Positions 28,064 through 37,191 of a stretch of DNA of 64,000 bases are shown here, piece after piece. Origin of the DNA: Butyricimonas sp. Marseille-P3923 (GTDB lineage: Bacteria > Bacteroidota > Bacteroidia > Bacteroidales > Marinifilaceae); NCBI RefSeq assembly GCF_900184685.1, contig NZ_FXXL01000004.1, forward strand, positions 1 to 64,000, in the 5' to 3' direction. A model generated the notes under the pieces. It was not told where the DNA came from and ran no database searches. It saw nothing but the letters and a program-made list of their open reading frames with translations. How positions within the stretch are numbered: position 1 is the stretch's first letter; the number at the start of each line of letters is the position of its first letter. Both the position numbers and the translations under genes were made by a program.

Positions 28064-29851
28064 ATGGATTTCCGGCGGATAGAAGAGATATATGACGAGC
28101 AATTTATTGATCGGGATTGGTGGGGTGATTTCCCGGTAGCCCGTAATTTGTTGGATCGGGATCTGGGGACGACGGATATATTGAAATTGATCCCGGTATG
28201 TGCCAAGATTGCTTATCATATTACGGGGGAGATTCCTAAAATGGTACTCTCGAACAGGGTACCCGCTTTGTCGATGAACCCGAAGCACATTGCCTTGAAT
28301 CTGAAATTACTCCGTTTCGAGATTTCGGATGAAACACGGGTATTTGTTTTTTTCGGGTATTTCGTGCACGAGTTGGCACACTGGATATACACGGGAAAGG
28401 ATATTGCCGGGTTGAGCGAGGAAGAGTTGCTTTATACCCCGATGCATTATGATATGATTCATTTTATAGAGAATCGGCGGGTGGAATCCAAGTTGGTAAA
28501 GGATTTCCCGGGGTATCACTATTATTTGTATGCTGCCCGGAAGTTGGGATTTGCCATGGGATTGAATGTCGTGGAATCCCGCATGGGGTACTACGGGGGA
28601 CAGAGCGAAGACGGTTTGCACCGGGGAGGCGACGGGTCGGAAGCTCTGTATGACTACATCTGTACCAAGATATTATATCCGAATCTGCTGGACGAGAGTA
28701 ATTATATGCGGGAGGTGTTGTCCTTTCCGGGTAATGACGTGAAGGTGAGGCAGGTGAACGCGATATTGAAAGGGATCAAGAATTACGCCGATCTGACTTA
28801 CAAAGAAGTGGTCTGGTATGCCGGGGCGTTGGCTGATTTGTTTCATGTAAAAGATGTTTGCCCGGATAATTTCTTCTTGCAGGAGATGAAAAAAGCGATG
28901 AAGGGGATTGAGGATTTCAAGACGGACAAACAGATTAAAATGGCGGAAACGGTGATTCGGGATCTCCGTAAAACGCTGAACAAGGATACCGTGTTTTCCC
29001 CGCAGTTGTTCGTGAGTTCGGAGCGCCAGAAGTTGGAGTGGAAGGGAGCGCTGGGGGCGTGTGATCGTTTGGTAGAGATCGACGCGGAAGTGGCGGAAAT
29101 CTCCGATGATTTGCTGAACCGGGCGAAAGAGTTGGCAGCCAAGATACAGGTGAGTCTTGCCATGTTTTCGGGAAAGATGGATCGGACGAGGGTGATATAC
29201 GAGCAGGATTCGGGGGAATTGGATGAGGATGAATTATATCAATCCCGTTACAACCGGAATATTTTCTTTGAGGAAGTGCTGGCTCCCTCTGCCATATTGG
29301 AGGTGGTGATATTGCTGGATCTTTCCGGTTCCATGTGCACGGGTGACAAGATTCCTTTGCAGATTGTGATATCTTCTGCGTTGGCTCTGGCTTTCAACAA
29401 GTATCCCAATGTCGTGTATTATTCCATATACGGGCATCGTTGTGGTGATGACGGGATAGAAATCACCCGTTTCCATGACCGGGGGGAGAGGTTGCAATTG
29501 GGGAAGCTATTTTTACAACAGGCTCTGAATGCGAATGCTGACGGGTATGCCATGTTGTACTGTTTCGATAAATTCAAATCGGACGCGAAGAATAAATTGT
29601 TCTTTATGATCTCTGACGGTGCACCTTCTGCCACGGGATATGATGGTGAAGATGCACGTGAACACGTGTGGGTGGTGGTGCAGGAGGCGAAGAAACGGGG
29701 GATTGAAGTATTATCTATCGGGATTGATAATTTTGACCAGTCGGATATGTATGAAGAGTTTATTCCTTACGAGGGACCGGAGATTACTACCCGTATTTCG
29801 CGATGGATTCGCGAGAAGTTTATGTCGATGGCGGAGGATAATTCGTTTTAA
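28064..29851 (+). CDS. VWA-domain protein with HExxH-type motif, MoxR partner
   Basis: A 595-residue cytosolic protein. The C-terminal third is a von Willebrand A domain with the MIDAS sequence DLSGSM (Asp419, Ser421, Ser423) and a late MISDGAPSA strand. The N-terminal part carries FVHELAHWI, an HExxH motif (102-106), followed about 30 residues later by HFIENRRVESKL; this H-E-x-x-H plus downstream E-x-x-R layout recalls the N-terminal region of CobT/NorD-like VWA proteins, where it may bind metal. The middle (about 230-400) is mostly charged helix. Pairing with the MoxR ATPase 9 bases upstream suggests a VWA/ATPase machine that remodels or metallates an unknown client; no client gene is adjacent. 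Confidence 0.85.
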   Translation: MDFRRIEEIYDEQFIDRDWWGDFPVARNLLDRDLGTTDILKLIPVCAKIAYHITGEIPKMVLSNRVPALSMNPKHIALNLKLLRFEISDETRVFVFFGYFVHELAHWIYTGKDIAGLSEEELLYTPMHYDMIHFIENRRVESKLVKDFPGYHYYLYAARKLGFAMGLNVVESRMGYYGGQSEDGLHRGGDGSEALYDYICTKILYPNLLDESNYMREVLSFPGNDVKVRQVNAILKGIKNYADLTYKEVVWYAGALADLFHVKDVCPDNFFLQEMKKAMKGIEDFKTDKQIKMAETVIRDLRKTLNKDTVFSPQLFVSSERQKLEWKGALGACDRLVEIDAEVAEISDDLLNRAKELAAKIQVSLAMFSGKMDRTRVIYEQDSGELDEDELYQSRYNRNIFFEEVLAPSAILEVVILLDLSGSMCTGDKIPLQIVISSALALAFNKYPNVVYYSIYGHRCGDDGIEITRFHDRGERLQLGKLFLQQALNANADGYAMLYCFDKFKSDAKNKLFFMISDGAPSATGYDGEDAREHVWVVVQEAKKRGIEVLSIGIDNFDQSDMYEEFIPYEGPEITTRISRWIREKFMSMAEDNSF

Positions 29852-29853
29852 AT

Positions 29854-29947
29854 AGTCCATAAAATCTATAAAGTCCGTAAGGTCATGATGTCCTTTGTGC
29901 GAGTTTATGGACTTTTGACCTTATGGACTTTACAGACCTTACAGACT
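29854..29947. repeat. Imperfect inverted repeat with 31-base arms
   Basis: The left arm 29854-29884 (AGTCCATAAAATCTATAAAG onward) and right arm 29917-29947 pair over 31 positions with six mismatches, every one a transition, so an RNA hairpin could keep G-U pairs there. The arms are built of repeated GTCYRTAAR units. It fills the gap between two convergent genes and may serve as a transcription barrier. Confidence 0.6.
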
Positions 29948-29949
29948 GG

Positions 29950-29969
29950 AGGTGTGTCAAAACACACCT
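29950..29969. terminator. Short strong hairpin between convergent genes
   Basis: AGGTGTGT and ACACACCT pair perfectly across a CAAA loop, directly next to the stop codon of the minus-strand peptidase gene. No long T run follows on either strand, so terminator function is likely but unproven. Confidence 0.45.
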
Positions 29970-31169
29970 TTACAATCCTAATTTCTTGCGGATCGCTTTC
30001 GGGATAGCATCCTTGTGAACCATGATTGCCACGGTTTGCAAGCGGCAGAAAGGTTCGGACATATAGAGATAGCCGCCGAATTCGCTTCTTTCATCACCCC
30101 ATGAATTTTTTGTTTTATAGTATAGGGTTCCGTTTTGGTCTTTAAGCAATCCGGTGATGTGCATCAAGTGATCATCCGTGGTCTGGCGATTGTTGAACGT
30201 GAATTGCCGTTTGGCATCGTCCACTTTCATTTCCGGCACGGGAGATTCGAATGATTGCAATTTACTTTTTCTTTCTTTTTCGCTGAGGGTAGTCCATTTG
30301 TCAATCTCGGCGTTAATCATTTCTTCCGGGTTATCCGTCGGGAGAATTGCCAGTCCGCTAGGATGGCTAAAGCCATTGTGGCTCACGTCACCGTCCCAAC
30401 AAACGGAGTAACCGTTTTTAAGCGCGTTGTTCATGACTTCCATTAACTCGTCAATCGGCAAGTTGTAATATTGACCGTGCAACCAGTTGTCGGGGATAGG
30501 AAGCACGATAGATTTATAGAACGGGAAAGCCTCAAACGAGGTGAGTTCCACGTAATCGTCCAAGTTTAAGTCCAATGATTTCGCGAAACTTTGCGGGGTA
30601 TATTCTTTTCCCTCGTAAGTGAAAGTTTCGGGAGTATCCCCGAGGTATGCCTCGATATAGCGCGTGAAACCCTTGGTCCACACGGGAGTAATTTGTCTGT
30701 TCGGATTTTTATTTACCCCGTCGAGGATGCCTTGCAGGGCAGCAACCATTTCCGCATGAATGTGGAAATCCCGTCCGTATTGCAATCCGGGGTACACGTC
30801 TTCCGGAACGATACCGTATTTCTCGATAGCGTACAGCACGTCATGCGCTTGTCCGCCTTCACTGAAATTAGTTTTCCCGTGGAATTGGATGTAGCGTAGT
30901 CCTTTCTCGAAGTAAACGTTTTTGGCAACGTATAATTCTGCCAAATCATAGACCGGCTTGCCTTTCCGGAGCAATTCGGATTCGAGGAAAGAGAGTGCGG
31001 CGTAATCCCAACAGGTGCCGACGCTTTGTTGATTTTTTACCGGGGTCGCTTTTAAGTCTGCCACGGTTGTAAACTTGTACCCGGAACGGGGACCACCCTT
31101 TTGGGCAAATAAGGTCGTGCTGATTACGGAAAACAAAACGACCATGCATAATGAAAGATGTTTAATCAT
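29970..31169 (-). CDS. Secreted C1-family aminopeptidase (bleomycin hydrolase-like)
   Basis: A 399-residue papain-like cysteine peptidase of the PepC/bleomycin-hydrolase family. The N terminus is a Sec signal peptide (hydrophobic 5-21, cleavage after FAQ), so it is exported, unlike cytosolic PepC. Catalytic residues are visible: oxyanion Gln48 and Cys53 in NQQSVGTCWDYA, His in TDDHLMHITG and Asn in KNSWG. It probably trims peptides in the periplasm. It is convergent with the VWA gene and has its own -7 box upstream. The crcB gene lies upstream on the same strand. Confidence 0.92.
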   Translation of the reverse strand: MIKHLSLCMVVLFSVISTTLFAQKGGPRSGYKFTTVADLKATPVKNQQSVGTCWDYAALSFLESELLRKGKPVYDLAELYVAKNVYFEKGLRYIQFHGKTNFSEGGQAHDVLYAIEKYGIVPEDVYPGLQYGRDFHIHAEMVAALQGILDGVNKNPNRQITPVWTKGFTRYIEAYLGDTPETFTYEGKEYTPQSFAKSLDLNLDDYVELTSFEAFPFYKSIVLPIPDNWLHGQYYNLPIDELMEVMNNALKNGYSVCWDGDVSHNGFSHPSGLAILPTDNPEEMINAEIDKWTTLSEKERKSKLQSFESPVPEMKVDDAKRQFTFNNRQTTDDHLMHITGLLKDQNGTLYYKTKNSWGDERSEFGGYLYMSEPFCRLQTVAIMVHKDAIPKAIRKKLGL

Positions 31170-31203
31170 GTCTGAGTTATTTTTAGCATTTCTGGTTTGG
31201 TCA

Positions 31204-31211
31204 CAAAGCTA
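31204..31211 (-). promoter_or_regulatory. -7 box of the C1 aminopeptidase gene
   Basis: On the minus strand TAGCTTTG matches TAnnTTTG, 34 bases before the ATG, inside the 66-base gap to crcB. Confidence 0.45.
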
Positions 31212-31235
31212 ACGAAATTTATTTATTGACTAAAC

Positions 31236-31616
31236 TTATTTGGATAAACTTTGCATCAGATAATATCCGCCCCACGTCGCGGCAAGCCCAAGTATTACGC
31301 TTAACCCGATATTGAGGGAAAGCAAAAAATAGGCTTTCGCGCTTAATAATTGCAGGTTATCCAGCGAAAAGGTCGAAAAGGTAGTGAAACTCCCGCAGAA
31401 ACCCACCGCCAGTAATAGTCTATGATTGTTCGTGAGGATGTTGGCGTGGGCTAATAGTCCGGCGATGACACCCATGAGAAAACAACCCGCGATGTTCACG
31501 ATAAAAACTCCTACCGGGAACGCCGTATCGAAATTCTTTTGAATAAAACCACTTAGCCAGTAACGGGAAACTCCGCCGAACATGGAACCGAGCGCGACAA
31601 ACAATAGATTACTCAT
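31236..31616 (-). CDS. crcB: Fluoride exporter FluC (CrcB)
   Basis: A 126-residue four-helix membrane protein that forms a dimeric fluoride channel. The GSMFGGVSRYWLS start (about 10-22), NIAGCFLMG (about 41-49) and the signature GFCGSFTTFSTFS (about 73-85) are all intact, including the conserved Asn and the paired Phe residues of the pore. Length is normal. I looked for a fluoride riboswitch in the 80 bases upstream and did not see one; only a -7 box is present. Confidence 0.95.
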   Translation of the reverse strand: MSNLLFVALGSMFGGVSRYWLSGFIQKNFDTAFPVGVFIVNIAGCFLMGVIAGLLAHANILTNNHRLLLAVGFCGSFTTFSTFSLDNLQLLSAKAYFLLSLNIGLSVILGLAATWGGYYLMQSLSK

Positions 31617-31654
31617 GTTATATTTATATAGATTGGTAAAAAATCTTTTTATGA

Positions 31655-31662
31655 CAAAATTA
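31655..31662 (-). promoter_or_regulatory. -7 box of crcB
   Basis: On the minus strand TAATTTTG matches TAnnTTTG, 38 bases before the crcB ATG. Confidence 0.4.
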
Positions 31663-31745
31663 ATGCTTTGTAGTAGATAATCTATATCTTTACCTTGTTT
31701 TTTGGATTGGTGCAGAAGAACGATTTAAATATCAAATTATTATTT

Positions 31746-33851
31746 ATGAAAAAAAGAGTTATATTACTTTTGAGTGTTACCGCTTTGGTCGCATCTTGCA
31801 AAGAAGGAGCGAAGCAGACGGAGAATCCGTTGATGCAGAAATTTGAAACCCCGTTTCAAGCGCCGCCTTTCGATAAAATCAAACTGGCAGATTACAAACC
31901 TGCTTTCGAAGAAGGAATGAAACAGCATAAGGCTGAAATTGAGGCAATCGTGAACAACCCGGAAGCCCCGACTTTCGAGAACACGATCGTGGCTTTCGAT
32001 CAATCCGGAAAGTTGTTGAACCGGACGTCGGCTATTTTCTTTAATCTTTGCGAAGCTGTCACGAGCGATGACATGTTGGCGTTGGCGATGGAAATCAGTC
32101 CTGCCGTGACCGCTCACGGGGATGAGATTAACATGAACCCGAAGCTGTTTGCCCGCATCAAGACGTTGTATGACAAAAAAGAATCGCTGGGCTTGGACCC
32201 TTTGGCATTACGTACGCTGGAAAAATACTACGATGATTTCGTGCGCGGGGGTGCTAATCTGAATGATGAGGACAAGGCTAAGATGATGAAAATTAACGGG
32301 GAACTGGCTAAACTGAGTTTGCAGTACGGCAACAACCTGTTGAAAGAAACGAATGCTTTCACGCTGGTGATTGATGATGCCAAAGACTTGGAAGGGCTTC
32401 CCGATAACGCGATTGCTTCAGCCGCTGCCGAGGCAAAGAACCGGGGAATGGAAGGGAAATGGGTATTCACGGTACAGAAACCGAGCATGTTGCCTTTCCT
32501 GACGTACGCCAAAAAACGGGATTTGAGGGAAAAATTATATAAAGGTTACTATATGCGGGCAAATAACGATAACGCTAATGACAATAAAGCGGTACTTGCC
32601 CAAATGGTGAACCTCAGAACGGAAAAAGCTAAATTGTTGGGTTTTGATACTTATGCCGCTTACGTGATTGACGTGAATATGGCAAAGACACCGGAAGCGG
32701 TACATGCTTTCTTGGAGAGGGTATGGACTCCCGCGTTGAAAGTTGCCAAACAGGAATTGGCTGAAATGCAGAAGATCGCGAACAAGGAAGGCATGCGGGA
32801 GAAGTTGGAGAGCTGGGACTGGTGGTATTATGCCGAGAAGCTGCGGAAACAGAAATATGACTTGGACGAGTCTGAAATGATGCCTTACTTGAAACTGGAG
32901 AATGTACGCGACGGAATGTTCGAGGTGGCAAACAAGCTCTACGGTATCACTTTGGAGAAACGGACGGATATACCTTTATATCACCCGGAAGTGGAAACTT
33001 ACGAGGTAAAGGACGTTGACGGTAGTTCGTTGGGTATCCTTTATCTGGATTATTTCACCCGTGCCAGCAAATCGGCGGGTGCGTGGATGACGGAATTTCG
33101 CCATTACACGAAAGAGAACGGCAAGGAAGAGATGCCGTTGGTATCCGTGGTCTACAATTTCTCGCCTGCCGTTGGCGATGCTCCCGTGTTGCTGACTTGG
33201 GACGACACGGAAACCATGTTCCACGAGTTCGGTCACGCCCTGCACGGATTCTTTACCCGCGGCGATTATCAACGTATAGCCGGGACAATACCTCACGATA
33301 TGGTGGAATTGCCTTCACAGGTTATGGAAAACTGGGCAAGCGAACCGGAAGTATTGAAAATGTATGCTAAACACTATCAGACGGGTGAACCGATGCCGGA
33401 CGCGTTAATCAAGAAAATACAGGAGAGTGGGCATTTCAATCAAGGATTTGCCACGGTGGAATATGTTGCCGCTTCATTGTTGGATATGGACTGGTATTCA
33501 CAAACCGAACCGCAACAATTTGACGTGAACGCTTTCGAGAAAGCATCCATGGATAAATACGGGCTGATCAAGGAGATTTTACCCCGCTATCGTTCCACTT
33601 ATTTCTCCCATATTTTTGACGGGGGATATTCTGCCGGTTATTACGTGTATCTTTGGGCTGAAGTATTGGATGCCGATGCGTTCCAAGCTTTCAAGGCTTC
33701 CGGGGATATTTACAATAAAGAATTGGCTGCTAAATTCAGAAAGTATATTTTGTCTGAAGGCGGGTATGACGATCCCATGGGGCAGTACGTCAAGTTCCGG
33801 GGACAACAACCGTCCGAAGAGCCGCTTTTGATGAAGAGAGGTTTAAAATAG
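31746..33851 (+). CDS. dcp: M3-family peptidyl-dipeptidase, lipoprotein
   Basis: A 701-residue zinc peptidase of the oligopeptidase/Dcp group, which removes C-terminal dipeptides or cleaves short peptides. The zinc motif HEFGH lies at 493-497 in TMFHEFGHALHGFF. The start is the ATG at 31746, since it gives a lipoprotein signal peptide (MKKRVILLLSVTALVASCKE, lipid Cys18); the frame is open further upstream only by chance. It therefore probably works anchored in the periplasm. The GYSAGYYVYLWAEV segment near the C terminus supplies the family's substrate-binding His/Tyr residues. A MITE-like element begins 12 bases after the stop. Confidence 0.94.
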   Translation: MKKRVILLLSVTALVASCKEGAKQTENPLMQKFETPFQAPPFDKIKLADYKPAFEEGMKQHKAEIEAIVNNPEAPTFENTIVAFDQSGKLLNRTSAIFFNLCEAVTSDDMLALAMEISPAVTAHGDEINMNPKLFARIKTLYDKKESLGLDPLALRTLEKYYDDFVRGGANLNDEDKAKMMKINGELAKLSLQYGNNLLKETNAFTLVIDDAKDLEGLPDNAIASAAAEAKNRGMEGKWVFTVQKPSMLPFLTYAKKRDLREKLYKGYYMRANNDNANDNKAVLAQMVNLRTEKAKLLGFDTYAAYVIDVNMAKTPEAVHAFLERVWTPALKVAKQELAEMQKIANKEGMREKLESWDWWYYAEKLRKQKYDLDESEMMPYLKLENVRDGMFEVANKLYGITLEKRTDIPLYHPEVETYEVKDVDGSSLGILYLDYFTRASKSAGAWMTEFRHYTKENGKEEMPLVSVVYNFSPAVGDAPVLLTWDDTETMFHEFGHALHGFFTRGDYQRIAGTIPHDMVELPSQVMENWASEPEVLKMYAKHYQTGEPMPDALIKKIQESGHFNQGFATVEYVAASLLDMDWYSQTEPQQFDVNAFEKASMDKYGLIKEILPRYRSTYFSHIFDGGYSAGYYVYLWAEVLDADAFQAFKASGDIYNKELAAKFRKYILSEGGYDDPMGQYVKFRGQQPSEEPLLMKRGLK

Positions 33852-33863
33852 TAATAATAAGGA

Positions 33864-34045
33864 GTTGTGTCAAGAGTCTTTTTAAACTCCCTCTCCCCTT
33901 CGGGGTACTCCCTCTATAAACAGAGGGAGAGCTGGAACACCACCTTGCTTTGGTAAGAGTCTCCAGCTCCTCCTCTGTTTATAGAGGAGGTGGCGGCGAA
34001 GCCGACGGAGGAGTTTAAGAAGTAAATATAGACTTTTGACACAAC
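33864..34045. mobile_element. MITE-like element with terminal inverted repeats and two REP-like modules
   Basis: Terminal arms GTTGTGTCAAGAGTCT (33864-33879) and AGACTTTTGACACAAC (34030-34045) are complementary at 15 of 16 positions. Inside lie module 1 (33894-33936) and module 2 in reverse (33963-34018), each containing a hairpin around CCTCTATAAACAGAGG; together they match the modules at 177-225 and 308-379 in the opposite arrangement. There is no ORF. The 182-base size, terminal repeats and repetition fit a small non-autonomous element, sitting just ahead of a susC gene. Confidence 0.65.
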
Positions 34046-34059
34046 CCCATACTTCTTGA

Positions 34060-37000
34060 ATGGCGTTTATGGCATATACGCGTCTGTGTATAATCGTGAT
34101 TTGTGTGTTAGCGTGTGGAAAAGTAACTTTTTCTGCGGAGAAGTATCGTGTTCATTTGTTTCACGTAACCGATACAATCATTGCCGGGGATGAGCGAATT
34201 GTGGTGCATGGTAAAGTTCTCGATACAACGCATCTTCCTATGGTAGGAGTCCACGTACTGGAAAAAGGAACGACGAACGGGGTCGTTACAGATTGGGAAG
34301 GAAATTTCTCCATGAAAGTAAGGCGAACCGGAACGTTGATCGTTTCTTTTGTCGGCTACCATACTCAATTTGTGGCTGTCGAGGGCAAAAAAGATATCCG
34401 GATCACGCTGGAACAGGAGAGTGTTCTGTTGGACGATGTCATCGTGACGGCATTGGGAATCCGTAAAAAAGAAAATTCCTTGTCTTATGCCGCTTCCCGG
34501 GTGAACCGGAATGAATTGATTCGGGTGAAAGATCCGAATATGATCGTGACACTTATGGGAAAGATCGCGGGAATGCAGGTGAACCGGAGTTCTTCCGGTA
34601 TGGGCGGTTCCGTGAAAGTCGTGATGCGCGGTAATCGTTCGGTGGCGGGTAATAACCAGCCTTTATACGTGATAGACGGAATCCCGATGCTGAACGAGAG
34701 CAGCGAACAGCCGAGTACGTCTATCGGGGGTACGGCTGATGCCGGAAACAGGGATGCCGGGGATGGTATTTCCAATCTTAACCCGGAAGACATAGAGAGT
34801 ATCAGTATATTGAAAGGAGCCCCGGCAGCCGCTTTATACGGGACGCAGGCTGCCAACGGGGTTATCTTGATTACCACGAAACACGGGGAAGCGGGGAAGC
34901 AGGAAGTTTCTTTCTCTTCGAGCGTGTTGATTGATAAAGCCATGATGCTCCCGAAACTGCAAAATCATTATGGCGTGAGCGACGAGGTGGAAAGTTGGGG
35001 AGAGAGAAAAGATATAAACACGGGGAACCCGATTTCTTCTTTTTTTAAGACGGGAGTGACCGCGATTCATTCCCTTACCTTTTCAACCGGAAACGAACAC
35101 ACGCAAACTTATTTCTCCTACGCGAACACGGAGGGAAAAGGGATTATGGAAACGCATCGTTTGTCAAAACACAACATAAACCTGCGGGAATGTGCAACTT
35201 TTTATGACGGGCTTTTAAAAATAGACGGAAGTGTCAATTTATTGAAGCAAACGGTGAAAAATCGTCCGGTGCCGGGCGGCTTTTACATGAATCCGTTAGT
35301 CGGGTTATACCGTTTTCCCCGGGGAATGGATATCACGGAGTATAAAAATCATTTTGAAGTATGGAATGAAGAGCGCCGGTTGAACGTGCAGAATTGGCAC
35401 GCCCCGACGGAGGACTTCGAGCAAAATCCCTATTGGGTACTGGAACGTATCAAAGGGCAGGATCAGAGAACACGGGTGATAGCCTCTATTGCCATGCGTC
35501 TGATTCTTTCTGCTCATTTTTCGTTGCAGGCCCGCGGAAGCGTGGATTACTTGAACGATAAGTTCCGTCAGAAATACTACGCTTCCACGGCTCCGGCGTT
35601 GGCGGGAAGTAATGGACGTTATATCGACGCGAGCCACGAGCAGACTTTGACTTATGGAGATGTGCTCGGGACTTATAAACGAAAGTTCGAGAACTTTTCT
35701 TTGGATATATCTTTAGGGGTAAGTATAAATAATAACAAGACAAATGAACTTCGCTACGATTCGAAAACAGCTTCATTGAAATATGCCAATGTATTCAATA
35801 TCGCGAACATCAATATGACGACGTCCGCTTATATTGCCGAGCAAATCGATGCCACGAGGCAGATGCAATCCTTGTTTGCAACGGCACAGCTGGGTTTCCG
35901 GGACTATTTGTTCCTCGATATTTCCGCCCGTAATGATTGGAGTTCCACGTTGGCTTATACTTCCCGTGAATCCATCGGCTTTTTCTATCCTTCCGTGGGA
36001 TTCTCTTGGTTGATAGACCGGACGTTTTCCCTGCCCGAATGGATCACGGGCGGAAAGATTCGCGGGGCATGGAGTATGGTCGGGAATGATATCCCCTTGT
36101 ATATCACGCACCCCGTGTCACACGTGTTGGCGGGAGGCGGAATACAGGCTTCCGACGCTGCCCCTTTCGAGGAAATGAAACCGGAGAAAAACGTGGCGTT
36201 TGAAGCGGGAACCGAGTGGCGGTTGTTCAACGACCGCTTGCGAGTGGACCTCACGTGTTACAACACGGTCACGAAGAATCAGTTTTTCAAACTGGCGGCG
36301 AAAGATGGTGACACGTACGCTTATCGTTACGTGAATGCCGGGGAAATACGGAACACGGGGGTAGAGATCGAGTTGAAAGGAACCCCTTTTGAGGATACAA
36401 AAGTCAAATGGGAAACCGGGATAAATTACGCTTCCAACAAAAATAAAGTACTTCGCTTACACGAAGAACTGCCTGTTTTCCAGTACGGGCCTTATGGCTT
36501 TTCGTCAAGTTACGCGATGAAATTGAAAGAGGGAGGTTCCTTCGGGGATATCTACGGCAAGGCTTTCAAGCGGGATGATAACGGGAAGATTCTATACGAG
36601 ACGGAAGGCGATTTGAAAGGATTACCACGAGTGGAGGGTGACGGTAACACGGTGAGAGTGGGGAATGCCAATCCAAATTTCACGCTGGGATGGACGAATA
36701 CCTTCTCGTGGCGGAATTTTATGATGACATTCCTGATAGATGGGCGTGTCGGTGGAAAAGTGTTGTCACAGACACGGGCGGATATGGACTTGTACGGGGT
36801 AACGAGAGCCACCGGGGATGCTCGTGACCGGGGGTATGTCATGCTGGAGGGCGAGAGGATCACCAACGTGAAAGGATTTTACAAATCCATTGTCGGGGGA
36901 CGTGCGGGAGTGACGGAATACTACATGTACGATGCCACGAATTTCCGTTTGCGGGAATTTTCCTTGGGATACTCTTTCCCGAAACAATGGTTGGAATCGG

Positions 37001-37179
37001 TACGGGTACTACGGGATATACATCTGGCTTTTACCGCCCGGAATCTGTTTTTTATATACAGGAAAGCACCTTTCGATCCGGATTTGATTCTTTCTACCGG
37101 GAACGATAATCAAGCGATAGAAGTTTACGGGATGCCTACTACCCGTGGTATGGGATTTAGTCTGCGTGTTACCTTTTAA
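34060..37179 (+). CDS. SusC/RagA-family TonB-dependent receptor
   Basis: A 1,039-residue outer-membrane transporter. After a signal peptide (about 1-26) comes a carboxypeptidase-like regulatory domain (about 46-125, VHGKVLDTTHLPMVGVHV), the plug domain (about 130-245, with the SusC marks NQPLYVIDGIP and ISILKGAPAAALYGTQAANG) and a beta-barrel ending in the aromatic GMGFSLRVTF. There is no STN domain, so direct control by a FecR protein is not expected, and no regulator is adjacent. The partner SusD-like lipoprotein gene starts 12 bases downstream. An in-frame ATG at 34069 is an alternative start. Its substrate is unknown. Confidence 0.95.
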   Translation: MAFMAYTRLCIIVICVLACGKVTFSAEKYRVHLFHVTDTIIAGDERIVVHGKVLDTTHLPMVGVHVLEKGTTNGVVTDWEGNFSMKVRRTGTLIVSFVGYHTQFVAVEGKKDIRITLEQESVLLDDVIVTALGIRKKENSLSYAASRVNRNELIRVKDPNMIVTLMGKIAGMQVNRSSSGMGGSVKVVMRGNRSVAGNNQPLYVIDGIPMLNESSEQPSTSIGGTADAGNRDAGDGISNLNPEDIESISILKGAPAAALYGTQAANGVILITTKHGEAGKQEVSFSSSVLIDKAMMLPKLQNHYGVSDEVESWGERKDINTGNPISSFFKTGVTAIHSLTFSTGNEHTQTYFSYANTEGKGIMETHRLSKHNINLRECATFYDGLLKIDGSVNLLKQTVKNRPVPGGFYMNPLVGLYRFPRGMDITEYKNHFEVWNEERRLNVQNWHAPTEDFEQNPYWVLERIKGQDQRTRVIASIAMRLILSAHFSLQARGSVDYLNDKFRQKYYASTAPALAGSNGRYIDASHEQTLTYGDVLGTYKRKFENFSLDISLGVSINNNKTNELRYDSKTASLKYANVFNIANINMTTSAYIAEQIDATRQMQSLFATAQLGFRDYLFLDISARNDWSSTLAYTSRESIGFFYPSVGFSWLIDRTFSLPEWITGGKIRGAWSMVGNDIPLYITHPVSHVLAGGGIQASDAAPFEEMKPEKNVAFEAGTEWRLFNDRLRVDLTCYNTVTKNQFFKLAAKDGDTYAYRYVNAGEIRNTGVEIELKGTPFEDTKVKWETGINYASNKNKVLRLHEELPVFQYGPYGFSSSYAMKLKEGGSFGDIYGKAFKRDDNGKILYETEGDLKGLPRVEGDGNTVRVGNANPNFTLGWTNTFSWRNFMMTFLIDGRVGGKVLSQTRADMDLYGVTRATGDARDRGYVMLEGERITNVKGFYKSIVGGRAGVTEYYMYDATNFRLREFSLGYSFPKQWLESVRVLRDIHLAFTARNLFFIYRKAPFDPDLILSTGNDNQAIEVYGMPTTRGMGFSLRVTF

Positions 37180-37191
37180 TCGGATGGCGGT

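Noticed and set aside
31617-31700. Fluoride riboswitch in front of crcB
   Set aside because: The conserved riboswitch core was not found; the stretch is AT-rich with only a -7 promoter box.
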